Positions 54,193 through 61,575 of a stretch of DNA of 61,575 bases are shown one piece after another. The translations under genes and the position numbers were made by a program. The DNA lies in the NCBI RefSeq assembly GCF_001898115.1, contig NZ_MKSQ01000015.1:70274-131848 (forward strand), given 5' to 3'. Origin of the DNA: Allobosea sp. 67-29. GTDB lineage: Bacteria > Pseudomonadota > Alphaproteobacteria > Rhizobiales > Beijerinckiaceae. Below the pieces are notes generated by a model. It was not told the DNA's origin. It saw only the letters and a program-made list of their open reading frames with translations, and made no database searches. Position 1 is the stretch's first letter. Each line of letters begins with the position of its first letter.

Positions 54193-55818
54193 TCAGCTCT
54201 TTTCGCGCTCATAGACGACCTCGCCGCCAAGGATCGTCAGATCGCAGCGCGTATCCTCCAGGATAGCGGCCGGATCGGCCGTCAACAGGTCGCGCGAGAA
54301 CACCGCGACATCGGCGAGGAAGCCCGGTACGAGCCGGCCCTTCACGGTCTCCTGCTTCTGCGAGAAGGCGCCGAACTCGGTATAGGCCTGCAGCGCCTCC
54401 TCGATCGAGACGCGTTGCGCAGCGTCCATCACCGTGCCCTTCCAGGTCTTGCGGGTGAGCATGGTGTGGAAATTCGGGAAGGGATTGGGGTCGCAGACCG
54501 GGGCGTCACTGCCCGTCGCCGGCTTCAGGCCGAGATCGATCCACGTACGGAACGGATAGCTCGGCAGCGCCCGCTCCGGCCCGAGCACCTTGATGTAGGC
54601 GTCGCCGAAATCATGGATGAAGACCTGCTGCGGGCAAGGATAGATGCCGGCCTTGACCATGCGCTCGTGTTGCGCGGGCGTCGAGAAGCCGCAATGCTCG
54701 ATACGGTGGCGCCGATCAGGGTCGGGATAGGCGGCGAGCGCCTTCTCATAGGCCGTGATGAGCTGCTCGATCGCGGCATCGCCGATGGCGTGGCAGACGA
54801 GCTGGTAGCCCTTCTTGTGGGCATCGAGCACCATGCGCTCGAGCTCGGCATCCTCCCACATCCAGACGCCGGTGGTCTTGTCTTCGCCGAGATAGGGCTC
54901 GGTCATCCAGGCGGTGCGGCCGCCGGCCGAACCGTCGAGGAAGAGCTTGACGCCGCCGATCATCAGCATCTCGTCGCCGGTGCCGGAAATGAGGCCGGCC
55001 GCATGGCATTCCGGCACGATCGAGCGGCCGTCGTCGCCGAGCAAGGTCAGCCAGGTCCGGACCGGCAGGCGGCCGTCGCGCTTGGCACGGTGATAGGCGG
55101 CGATCTCGCGGAAGCCGCCCTTCTGGCCGACGGCGGCGTCCATGCAGCTGGTGATGCCGAGCGAGAGCAGATACTGCCCGCCGCGCTCGATGCCGGCGAT
55201 GATATCCTCCTCCGTCGCAGGCGGGATCGCGGCCTGGACGGGCGCGCGGGCGTTCTCGGCGAGCAGGCCGGTCAGACGGCCGTTCTGCTGCTCGATCAGG
55301 CCGCCCTGCGGCGTCGGCGACATTTCGTCGATGCCGCCGAGCTTGAGCGCCTGCGAATTGCAGATGGCGACATGGCCGCAGGTGCGGACCAGCATGACCG
55401 GATTGTTCGGCGCCGCGCGGTCGAGTTCCTCGCGATAGGGATGGCGGCCGACATCGAGCTTCGTCTGGTCATAGCCGCGCGAGAGCACCCATTCACCGGG
55501 CCTCAGCGTCGCGGCGCGGGTCGCGATGGCGTCGAGCAGCGCGTCCAGAGTCGGTGCGGCCTCGGGCTTCGAATCGACCCAGCCCATGGTCATGCCGAGC
55601 GAGACAAGGTGCAGATGCGAGTCGTTGAGGCCTGGCGTCGCCAGCCGGCCCCTGAGGTCGATCACGCGGGTCTTCGGCCCGATCAGCGGCTTGATCTCGG
55701 CATCGCTGCCGGCGGCCAGGACCTTGTCCCGGAAGATCGCCAGCGCCTCGACGACGCCCTCCTCGCGGCCGCACCAGATCGGCCCGTTGCGCAATACGAT
55801 ATCGGCCTGAATCGCCAT
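54193..55818 (-). CDS. Amidohydrolase-family protein (YtcJ-like)
   Basis: A 541-residue metal-dependent hydrolase of the Amidohydro_3 group. Visible metal-site elements are GLNDSHLHL (HxH), CHAIGDAAI, RIEHCGF and a late GSDAPV (Asp). The N-terminal beta strands (ADIVLRNGPIW) and C-terminal strands form the composite sandwich domain. It is cytoplasmic, with no signal peptide, and hydrolyses an unknown amide or cyclic amide. A GAGGAGAACACC ribosome site precedes the ATG. It lies between the M81 peptidase (45 bp) and the peptide-binding protein in the same leftward unit. Confidence 0.85.
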   Translation of the reverse strand: MAIQADIVLRNGPIWCGREEGVVEALAIFRDKVLAAGSDAEIKPLIGPKTRVIDLRGRLATPGLNDSHLHLVSLGMTMGWVDSKPEAAPTLDALLDAIATRAATLRPGEWVLSRGYDQTKLDVGRHPYREELDRAAPNNPVMLVRTCGHVAICNSQALKLGGIDEMSPTPQGGLIEQQNGRLTGLLAENARAPVQAAIPPATEEDIIAGIERGGQYLLSLGITSCMDAAVGQKGGFREIAAYHRAKRDGRLPVRTWLTLLGDDGRSIVPECHAAGLISGTGDEMLMIGGVKLFLDGSAGGRTAWMTEPYLGEDKTTGVWMWEDAELERMVLDAHKKGYQLVCHAIGDAAIEQLITAYEKALAAYPDPDRRHRIEHCGFSTPAQHERMVKAGIYPCPQQVFIHDFGDAYIKVLGPERALPSYPFRTWIDLGLKPATGSDAPVCDPNPFPNFHTMLTRKTWKGTVMDAAQRVSIEEALQAYTEFGAFSQKQETVKGRLVPGFLADVAVFSRDLLTADPAAILEDTRCDLTILGGEVVYEREKS

Positions 55819-55863
55819 GGTGTTCTCCTCAAGTCCAGTCGTCGCGGCTCCTGAGAGCGGCGG

Positions 55864-57348
55864 TCAGATATCGTCGAGCGGGAAGATCGGGCGGCGGACC
55901 TTCTTGTAGGGCCGCTCCTTGAAATTGCGGGTCGAGAGCGCGCCGGTATCGACCTCCAGCACCTCGCGCGCGATCGGCTCGAAGGCCGCGCGGAAATGCT
56001 GCATCGACTTGACGATCAGCGTCGATTTCCGGGTCGGATCGACGCCGAGCGAGGTGAACTGGGCGAGGTCGGTCGCCTGGCCGTTATGGGTGATGACGAT
56101 GATCTCGACGTCGTCGACCCGCAGCAGCGCGGAGAGCCCATAATTGCGCCAGGTGCCGCCGGCCATCGGGCCGTAGCAGATGAAATGGCCGTCGGTCAGC
56201 GCCACGACATGGGCGTCGAGATCGAGCGGCCCGCCGCCCATCGTTGGATCAACCTTGCCGCCGAGCTTGATCCGGCCGCGATTGCCGACGCCGATCGCCT
56301 GGGCGGCCAGCGCCGCCTCGGGATCACAGATCGCATGGAAGCCGACATTCTTCAGCTTCGCCGCCAGCACGGCGCGCAGCAGACTGGTGGCGTCACCATA
56401 GGCGCCGGAGCCGGGATTGTCCGAGTAGTCCGAGATTACCAGCGGCTTGTAGCCGGGCTTGCCAGAATCGACCTCACCGGCCTTGGCGCGGGTGATCGCT
56501 TCGACCAGCGGCGTGAAATGGATCGAGGAGAAGCGGCGCTGCTCCCAGGCATAGTCCATCAGCTCTTCGGCGATGTCTTGAGCCTTGCTGCGATCATCGG
56601 CCGTGACCGCTATCGAGGGGCCGATATCGTGGACGTCCGCCGAGGAGAATCCGGCCTGGACGCTGACGACCAGCGCATCGCCGGAGGCTTCCAGCGCATC
56701 GCCACGGCGCAGCAATTCGAGGAAGGGCGGCGAGGTGGTGCGGCCGCCATCGAGCGCGTAGAGGATGGGGCGCCGGGCGAGCGCGACCTTGGGCTTGATC
56801 TCGCCCTTCATCGCGCGCTGCAGCAGTTCGGCCGCCTGCCAAGTCCGCTCGTACTGGTCGATATGGGGATAGGTCCGGTAGGAGATCAGCGCATTGGCGT
56901 TGTCGGCCATCAGCTCTGTCACCGTCGCATGCAGATCGAGCACCACGACGACAGGAACATCGGGTCCGATGCGCTTGCGCAGGCGCGCCAGCAGCTCGCC
57001 CTCGCCGTCATCCGAGCTTTCCGTCGCCATCGCACCGTGGAGATGCAGCAGCACGCCGTCGACGCCCGAGGCGGCATCGACGATCTGGCCGGCGAAGAGG
57101 TCGAAGGCGGCATTGGTGACGCGGCCGGACGGGTTGGCGCCGGTCACCAGCGGATGGACGAGGCTCCAACCGAACTGGTCGGCCGCCTCGAAGGCCGCCC
57201 CCATCGAGGTCCGCGTGCCGCGGAAGGCACTGGGGATCTCGTTGTCGCGATAGGCGCCGTGGGCCCTGAAGGTAGCCTCGTCCGTGAGCTGAACACTGAA
57301 GGTGTTCGTCTCATGCATGAATTCGGCTATCAGCACCCGCCGCGTCAT
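55864..57348 (-). CDS. M81-family metallopeptidase (MlrC-like)
   Basis: A 494-residue protein of the microcystin-LR degradation protein MlrC family. The N-terminal DUF1485 part has RVLIAEFMHETNTFS, GANPSGRVTNAAF, LLHLHGAMATES and DLHATVTELM (probable zinc ligands), and the C-terminal domain begins near residue 300 with ISDYSDNPGSGAYGD. MlrC cleaves linearised microcystin, but most homologues are of unknown specificity. The start at 57348 (MTRRVL) fits the family. It is the first gene of the leftward peptide uptake/processing unit and is divergent from topoisomerase IB. Confidence 0.88.
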   Translation of the reverse strand: MTRRVLIAEFMHETNTFSVQLTDEATFRAHGAYRDNEIPSAFRGTRTSMGAAFEAADQFGWSLVHPLVTGANPSGRVTNAAFDLFAGQIVDAASGVDGVLLHLHGAMATESSDDGEGELLARLRKRIGPDVPVVVVLDLHATVTELMADNANALISYRTYPHIDQYERTWQAAELLQRAMKGEIKPKVALARRPILYALDGGRTTSPPFLELLRRGDALEASGDALVVSVQAGFSSADVHDIGPSIAVTADDRSKAQDIAEELMDYAWEQRRFSSIHFTPLVEAITRAKAGEVDSGKPGYKPLVISDYSDNPGSGAYGDATSLLRAVLAAKLKNVGFHAICDPEAALAAQAIGVGNRGRIKLGGKVDPTMGGGPLDLDAHVVALTDGHFICYGPMAGGTWRNYGLSALLRVDDVEIIVITHNGQATDLAQFTSLGVDPTRKSTLIVKSMQHFRAAFEPIAREVLEVDTGALSTRNFKERPYKKVRRPIFPLDDI

Positions 57349-57534
57349 CGACTTTCCGCTCCCGCTCAATTTTTTTGACATTTTTGGCAAGCCCCCTACG
57401 GCATTGCCACCATTTTCCCTGCATACGTGCTCGCAGATCCCGTCGCTTGTCCAGCGACGGTGAATATGCTGAACTCGACGGAACCATCTTGGGCATTGGC
57501 GCATTCTCTCGCGACGCTCCGCGAGTCCCTGCCC

Positions 57535-58548
57535 ATGACCGCTTCCCGAACCACCGGCCGCCGCCAGCGCCTGCGCCGCGTTTCGGCAGCCGAGCTGACC
57601 ATCCGCCGCGTCCGTCATGGCCGCTCTTTCAGCTATCGGGATGTCGAGGACCGGCCCGTCAAGGATGAGGCGACGCTGGCCCGAATCCGCTCGCTCGCCA
57701 TCCCCCCGGCCTATCGGGACGTGCGCATCGCCTCCGATCCGATGGCGCATCTCCAGGCGGTCGGCCATGACGAAGCCGGACGCCTCCAGCACCGTTACCA
57801 CCCCGACTGGGAGCGGGTTCGGGAACGCCGCAAGCTGAAGCGTCTCGGCCGGCTGATCGCCGCCTTGCCGAAGCTGCGAGCCCGCATCGCGAAGGATCTG
57901 CGCGCCCGCCCGCTTAGCCGCGACAAGGCGCTAGCCTGCGCCGCCGCCATCATCGACCGCTGCCATATCCGCGTCGGCAACGAGACCTACGCCAGGGCCC
58001 ACGGCAGCCATGGCGCCTCGACCTTGCTGAAGCGGCACGTCGACGTCAAAGGCGCGCGGATCGCGCTGCATTTCCGCGGCAAGAGCAGCAAGGACATCGC
58101 CTGTACGATCGAGGACAAGGCGCTGGGCCGCGCCCTGACACGCATCGCCGCCCTGCCAGGCCGGCGCCTGCTGCAATACAAGCGCGACGACGGCAGCGTC
58201 GCGCCGATCCGTGCCGCGGAGATCAATAATTACCTGCGAGCGGCCTGCGGCGAGCCGGTGAGCAGCAAGGATCTGCGGATGCTCGCCGCCAACGCCGCCG
58301 CCGCCGAACTGCTGCTCGCCAGCGAGCAGGCGGTCAGCGAAACCGGCCGCAAACGCCAGCTCGCAGACATCATGCGCGCGATCTCCGAGCGGCTGGTCAA
58401 CACGCCCGCAGTGGTGCGCAAGAGCTATGTGCACGCCATCGTCATCGACGCCTATGCCAGCGGCCGGCTGCAACGCAGCTATGAGACGGTGCGCGCCAGC
58501 GGCCATTGCTCGCGCATCGAGCGGGCGCTCGGCCGGCTCGCCGGCTGA
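57535..58548 (+). CDS. DNA topoisomerase IB (poxvirus-like)
   Basis: A 337-residue type IB topoisomerase, which relaxes supercoils by a 3'-phosphotyrosine intermediate. The N-terminal DNA-binding domain has IPPAYRDVRIASDP near residue 60. Catalytic features are IRVGNETYARAHGSHGASTLL (Arg), the Lys/Arg region in the middle, and the nucleophilic Tyr in VVRKSYVHA near residue 303. ATG at 57535 matches the family N-terminus. In Hyphomicrobiales this gene often belongs to the general stress regulon; a GGAAC-N17-CATT sequence at 57480-57505 is a weak EcfG match. Three small genes follow on the same strand. Confidence 0.9.
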   Translation: MTASRTTGRRQRLRRVSAAELTIRRVRHGRSFSYRDVEDRPVKDEATLARIRSLAIPPAYRDVRIASDPMAHLQAVGHDEAGRLQHRYHPDWERVRERRKLKRLGRLIAALPKLRARIAKDLRARPLSRDKALACAAAIIDRCHIRVGNETYARAHGSHGASTLLKRHVDVKGARIALHFRGKSSKDIACTIEDKALGRALTRIAALPGRRLLQYKRDDGSVAPIRAAEINNYLRAACGEPVSSKDLRMLAANAAAAELLLASEQAVSETGRKRQLADIMRAISERLVNTPAVVRKSYVHAIVIDAYASGRLQRSYETVRASGHCSRIERALGRLAG

Positions 58549-58624
58549 CCAGCGCAACGGCTGCGGCGGAACAATGGCGCCCCCGCAGGGCTTGGTTCCG
58601 AAAACCCTCTCAAGGAGAGCCGCC

Positions 58625-58918
58625 ATGACGCAAGCCGATAACCGCGACGACAATCCGAACACGGCCAGGGACGACCGGCGCGAAGCCCGTCTCGCCGAAG
58701 CCGGCACCGCCTCACCCTCCGTCGACAGGCGCCGGGCGAGCGATCACACCGACGTCCACGACCCGGGGAGCGATGCGAACGAGACCGCCGACGGCCTCAA
58801 CGAAAGCGAGGAGGCATTGAGACACGCGATCGAGGACGTCGCCAGCGGCGGCTCACCCGACGAGCCGACCGAAACGGTGCCCGTCTTCGACCGCCGCTCT
58901 CTGCCGCCGAAGATCTGA
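58625..58918 (+). CDS. Small hydrophilic protein, unknown function
   Basis: A 97-residue, very acidic and polar protein (rich in Asp, Glu, Ala, Arg) with no hydrophobic segment and low complexity, probably disordered. The C-terminus reads VPVFDRRSLPPKI. The ATG at 58625 has an excellent AAGGAGAG site. It lies 76 bp after topoisomerase IB and just before another small gene. No family is recognised; composition and setting suggest a stress-related protein. Confidence 0.6.
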   Translation: MTQADNRDDNPNTARDDRREARLAEAGTASPSVDRRRASDHTDVHDPGSDANETADGLNESEEALRHAIEDVASGGSPDEPTETVPVFDRRSLPPKI

Positions 58919-58944
58919 CCGGCAATCACGGAAGGAGTTCAGTC

Positions 58945-59148
58945 ATGATCAACCGCACCGTCTCTCCCAAGCCGATCGCCACGCCTCAGCGTCCGGGCCA
59001 ATCAGCGCATGAGGAGGGGCGGCCTGGCCCATCGCCCGCATCGGAGCACCCCACGGGGCCGGCTCCGCCCTTCGACCCGGATGAGGAAGAGGTGCGCCAG
59101 AGCGACGATGCCCGGGGGACGAACGCCAAACGTGCACACGGTTCGTGA
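58945..59148 (+). CDS. Small Pro-rich hydrophilic protein, unknown function
   Basis: A 67-residue protein rich in Pro, Glu and Arg, with a PFDPDEEEVRQSDDARG segment. It has no hydrophobic core and is probably disordered. AAGGAG stands 9 nt before the ATG, and the gene follows the previous small gene by 26 bp, so the two are likely cotranscribed. No family recognised. Confidence 0.55.
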   Translation: MINRTVSPKPIATPQRPGQSAHEEGRPGPSPASEHPTGPAPPFDPDEEEVRQSDDARGTNAKRAHGS

Positions 59149-59286
59149 GTGCGAGGCAAGGCGCTCTGCGGGCTCCGTCGACTGCTCCCGTCATCAGAAG
59201 CCACTTGACGGCGTCCCGACCGGGTATCGTCGGAATAATCTCTCAAGCGACTGTAATAATTGACTAATTTATTTTTCCAACCTCGT

Positions 59287-59312
59287 GGAACCGACCCTCG
59301 TGATTCGACGTT
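59287..59312 (+). promoter_or_regulatory. EcfG-type general stress promoter
   Basis: GGAAC (59287-59291), a 17-nt spacer and CGTT (59309-59312) match the EcfG consensus. The -10 element is 33 nt before the ATG at 59346. The preceding 59149-59286 has an AT-rich patch (59255-59280) and no gene. Confidence 0.65.
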
Positions 59313-59345
59313 CCCCCGCTGCTGAGTTTTGCGGCGGAGACTGAG

Positions 59346-59552
59346 ATGGACGAGGACAGGATCAAGCGGATCGCACGGGCGATGTGCCGCGCAGCCCGGA
59401 TCGACCCCGACAAGCCGGCCGGGAACAAGGGCCCCTTCACCATGTCGATGCAGGCGCCGGGACATGACACCCCGCAACCGGCATGGATGCTGTTCCGGCA
59501 GGAGGCAGCGCGCTTCGCCGCCCGTCATCGGGATATCGCGCAGACGCTCTGA
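59346..59552 (+). CDS. Small basic protein, unknown function
   Basis: A 68-residue soluble protein, MDEDRIKRIARAMCRAARIDPD at the N-terminus and FRQEAARFAARHRDIAQTL at the C-terminus, both likely helical. GGAGACTGAG precedes the ATG. An EcfG-type promoter directly upstream and a strong hairpin downstream define a monocistronic stress-type gene. No family with known function is recognised. Confidence 0.65.
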   Translation: MDEDRIKRIARAMCRAARIDPDKPAGNKGPFTMSMQAPGHDTPQPAWMLFRQEAARFAARHRDIAQTL

Positions 59553-59597
59553 CCATTCGGTGGCGGCCATCCGCAGGCATGCGGCGATGGCTATTCG

Positions 59598-59630
59598 AAG
59601 GCCCGGACCTCCCTGCGGAGGCCGGGCCTT
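59598..59630. terminator. Bidirectional terminator hairpin
   Basis: AAGGCCCGG (59598-59606) pairs with CCGGGCCTT (59622-59630) and the inner CCTCC with GGAGG, leaving one bulged base and a CTGC loop. It separates the convergent small gene and hemC. Confidence 0.65.
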
Positions 59631-59660
59631 CCAGTGTCCGGCCCTGCAGGGCCGCAATCC

Positions 59661-60599
59661 CTAGAGGCTCTTGAAGCTCGGATAATAGCCGCGAAAGCTG
59701 GTCTCGAGGATGGTCGCGCCGCCGCGCTGCTTCAGCGCCTCGGCAGCCGCGATACCAATCTGCGCCGCCTGACCGGGCGCGCCGCTCTCCGCCGCGACGA
59801 CACGCTCGGCACCGTCGATCGAAGTGACCTGGGCATGCAGCGTCAGGTCTCCCTCCCGCCATTCCGCGCAAGCTCCGACCGGCAGGCTGCAACCCGCGCC
59901 CAGCGCATGCATCATGGCCCGTTCGGCCTCGACCTCCGCCCGCGCCTGGGGACACTCGATCGCCTTGAGCACCGCGATGACGGCATCGTCTTCAGCCCGC
60001 GCTTCCAGGCCGAGCGCGCCCTGCCCCACCGCATAAGGGAAGGTCATCGGGTCGAGAACCTCCGAAGAGGCGCCGTCGAGCCCCAGGCGCTTCAGCCCGG
60101 CATGGGCGAGGATCACGGCGTCGAGCCCGTCCTCGCCATCGATCTTGGCCAGGCGGGGTCCGACATTGCCGCGGATCGGTACGACGGTGACATCGGGCCT
60201 CAGGCTGAGGATCTGCGCCCTGCGCCGCAGCGAGCCGGTGCCGACACGCGCTCCTTGCGGCAGGGCCTCCAGGGTGGTGCCGCAGAGGCCATCGCGCGGA
60301 TCCTCGCGCGGCGGCACCGAGGCGAGGGTCAGGCCGTCATGCAGGGTCGTCGGCAGATCCTTCAGCGAATGCACGACGAAGTCGACCTCGCGATTGACGA
60401 GCTGCTGCTCGTGCTCGATGGCGAAGACGCCGACCATGCCGAACTGATGGAATTCCGACTTGCGGTCCTTGTCGGCGATCGTCGCGATCTGGCACAGCGT
60501 GAACTCGGCCTGCGGGAACCGCGCCTTGATCAGGCCCATGACATGGTTGGTCTGAGCCATCGCCAGCGGGCTGCGGCGCGTGCCAATCCTCAGATGCAT
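59661..60599 (-). CDS. hemC: Porphobilinogen deaminase (hydroxymethylbilane synthase) homologue
   Basis: A 312-residue protein that should join four porphobilinogen units into hydroxymethylbilane for heme and related tetrapyrroles. Key features are kept: VHSLKDLPT (catalytic Asp), GTGSLRRRAQ and RGNVGPRL (Arg contacts) and the dipyrromethane-binding Cys in GAGCSLPVG. Several usually strict positions differ: GTRRSPLAMAQ (commonly GTRGSPLALAQ), VFAIEHEQQL (commonly LFTKELEEAL) and TFPYAVGQGALG. It may therefore be a second, divergent paralogue rather than the housekeeping enzyme. Confidence 0.8.
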   Translation of the reverse strand: MHLRIGTRRSPLAMAQTNHVMGLIKARFPQAEFTLCQIATIADKDRKSEFHQFGMVGVFAIEHEQQLVNREVDFVVHSLKDLPTTLHDGLTLASVPPREDPRDGLCGTTLEALPQGARVGTGSLRRRAQILSLRPDVTVVPIRGNVGPRLAKIDGEDGLDAVILAHAGLKRLGLDGASSEVLDPMTFPYAVGQGALGLEARAEDDAVIAVLKAIECPQARAEVEAERAMMHALGAGCSLPVGACAEWREGDLTLHAQVTSIDGAERVVAAESGAPGQAAQIGIAAAEALKQRGGATILETSFRGYYPSFKSL

Positions 60600-60711
60600 C
60601 GGCTGAACTTTCGTCTCGGTCTGGTCCGCGGCCGCGTCGAAGCCTGCGGCCGGTGTCGTATCGCGCCGCTATATCAGCCGCCCGAGGCGCTGACGAGAGC
60701 ACCACCCGGCG

Positions 60712-61575
60712 TCATTCCGCTGCGCGCTCCGAAGACTGCAGCCTGCGAAGAGCCCGCTCCAAGACCTCATGAACCCGCTGCTCCTGCATCTGGGCGACAT
60801 TGAAGCGCATGAACTCGCCGGCCGACTGGCCCACGCTGAAGACGTTCCCCGGCGCGAGCACCACGCCCTCGGACAGCGCCAGGCGCGACAGCTCCGCCGC
60901 ATCGACGCCCTCCGGCAGCCGGCACCAGAGATAGAAGCCGCCCCGCGGCATCAGCCAGGGCCGGATGCCGAGCGCCTGCAGCCGCGCCGCCTCGCTGCGC
61001 CTGGCCCGTGCAAGCCGGCGGCGGACATCCTCCATATGCTTGCGATACCCGCCGCCGGCGAGCAGGTCGGCGATCAGCCCGCACGCGATGGGGCTCGGAC
61101 CGCCGAAGCTGGTGGCGATCTGCAGGTCGACGAGCCCCTCGATCCAGTCCGGGCGGGCCGCGACATAGCCGCAGCGGACCGAGGCCGATAGCGTCTTGGA
61201 GAAACTGCCGATGCGGATGACCCGGTCCAGGCCGTCGAGCACGGCGAGCCTGGGCGACGGCTCCGGCTCGAAATCCGCGAAGATCTCATCCTCGACGATG
61301 ATCATGTCATGCGCGGCAGCGACGCGGAGCATGCGGTAGGCGACCTGCGGCGACACCGTCACCCCGGTCGGATTGTGAAGCGCCGCGTTGGTGAGATAGA
61401 GGCGCGGCCGTTCCGCACCGACGACGTTTTCGAAAGCTGCGAGATCGGGGCCGTTCGGGGTGTAGGGTACGCTCAGCAAGCGCAGCTGATGCGCCCGCAG
61501 CAAGGCACGGAAGTTGAAATAGCAGGGATCGTCGACGAGCACGGCATCACCGGGCTGGAGCAGAAGGCGGCAGAC
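60712..61575 (-). CDS. PLP-dependent aminotransferase domain, probably of a MocR/YdcR-type GntR regulator (partial)
   Basis: The frame is open to the window edge, so the N-terminus lies outside. The visible 287 residues are a fold-type I aminotransferase: DDPCYFNF near the edge, LTNAALHNPTGVTVS, IIVEDEIFADF (Asp contacting the PLP ring nitrogen), the PLP lysine in GSFSKTLSASVRCGYVA and the C-terminal Arg region MRFNVAQ. The GDAVLVDDPCYFNF and HNPTGVTVSPQ patterns resemble MocR regulators, which carry an N-terminal GntR winged helix. That domain would be beyond the window, so a free-standing aminotransferase cannot be excluded. Confidence 0.7.
   Translation of the reverse strand, partial: VCRLLLQPGDAVLVDDPCYFNFRALLRAHQLRLLSVPYTPNGPDLAAFENVVGAERPRLYLTNAALHNPTGVTVSPQVAYRMLRVAAAHDMIIVEDEIFADFEPEPSPRLAVLDGLDRVIRIGSFSKTLSASVRCGYVAARPDWIEGLVDLQIATSFGGPSPIACGLIADLLAGGGYRKHMEDVRRRLARARRSEAARLQALGIRPWLMPRGGFYLWCRLPEGVDAAELSRLALSEGVVLAPGNVFSVGQSAGEFMRFNVAQMQEQRVHEVLERALRRLQSSERAAE

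Noticed and set aside
57480..57505. GGAAC-N17-CATT as an EcfG promoter for topoisomerase IB
   Set aside because: One mismatch in the -10 element; kept only as a weak note in the topoisomerase entry.
58568..58593. GGAAC before the 58625 small gene
   Set aside because: At the required spacing the -10 reads GCTT, not CGTT.

Overview
The window is a GC-rich chromosomal segment of an alphaproteobacterium, most likely of the order Hyphomicrobiales (Bosea/Methylobacterium-like). This is inferred from the strong G/C third-position bias, the alphaproteobacterial gene families, the HutF-type histidine pathway and several GGAAC-N16/17-CGTT motifs typical of EcfG general-stress promoters. No rRNA, tRNA, phage, IS transposase or CRISPR array was seen. 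Both ends are cut inside genes: an O-antigen-ligase-like membrane protein on the left and a MocR/aminotransferase-like gene on the right.

Layout, left to right. 1-7.8 kb: peptide-binding protein with an ArgE-type deacetylase, a divergent PLP dehydratase, an M15 peptidase, an M20 amidohydrolase and an FAD oxidoreductase. 7.8-10.6 kb: a leftward zwf-pgl-eda operon (Entner-Doudoroff enzymes, but no edd). 10.9-17.7 kb: a rightward three-gene locus made of a transglutaminase/DUF2126 giant, a fused circularly permuted ATP-grasp/alpha-E protein and a second transglutaminase, i.e. a putative peptide-ligation system. 17.8-23.9 kb: an aldehyde dehydrogenase, a PNPOx-family stress protein, PAP2 and lipid-kinase proteins, another transglutaminase-like protein, a PRC-barrel protein and a glycine-zipper lipoprotein; several have EcfG-type promoters.

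23.9-31.4 kb: histidine utilisation. hutF-hutC run left and hutI-hutH-(45-codon ORF)-hutU-hutD run right from a shared control region with two TTGCATATGCAA palindromes. A third close match lies 12 kb away, upstream of an SsuA/TauA-like ABC transporter operon (35.2-38.3 kb), suggesting a HutC regulon with a dedicated importer. In between are a head-to-head pair of citrate synthase paralogues, one with an N-terminal HTH, and a cyclopropane fatty acid synthase.

38.5-49.5 kb: a ThDP enzyme, an HDAC-family deacetylase, a TetR-controlled acyl-CoA dehydrogenase/acyl-CoA carboxylase module with a palindromic operator, a GGDEF cyclase, and a junction where two apparently 5'-truncated genes meet back to back. 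49.5-57.3 kb: a leftward peptide-uptake and processing operon (M81/MlrC peptidase, amidohydrolase, binding protein, two Dpp-type permeases, aspartoacylase-like deacylase) that lacks ATPase genes. 57.5-61.6 kb: topoisomerase IB, three small stress-type proteins, a HemC homologue and the partial MocR-like gene. Palindromic REP-like repeats occur at 30.8, 43.2 and (a different family) 52.4 kb.
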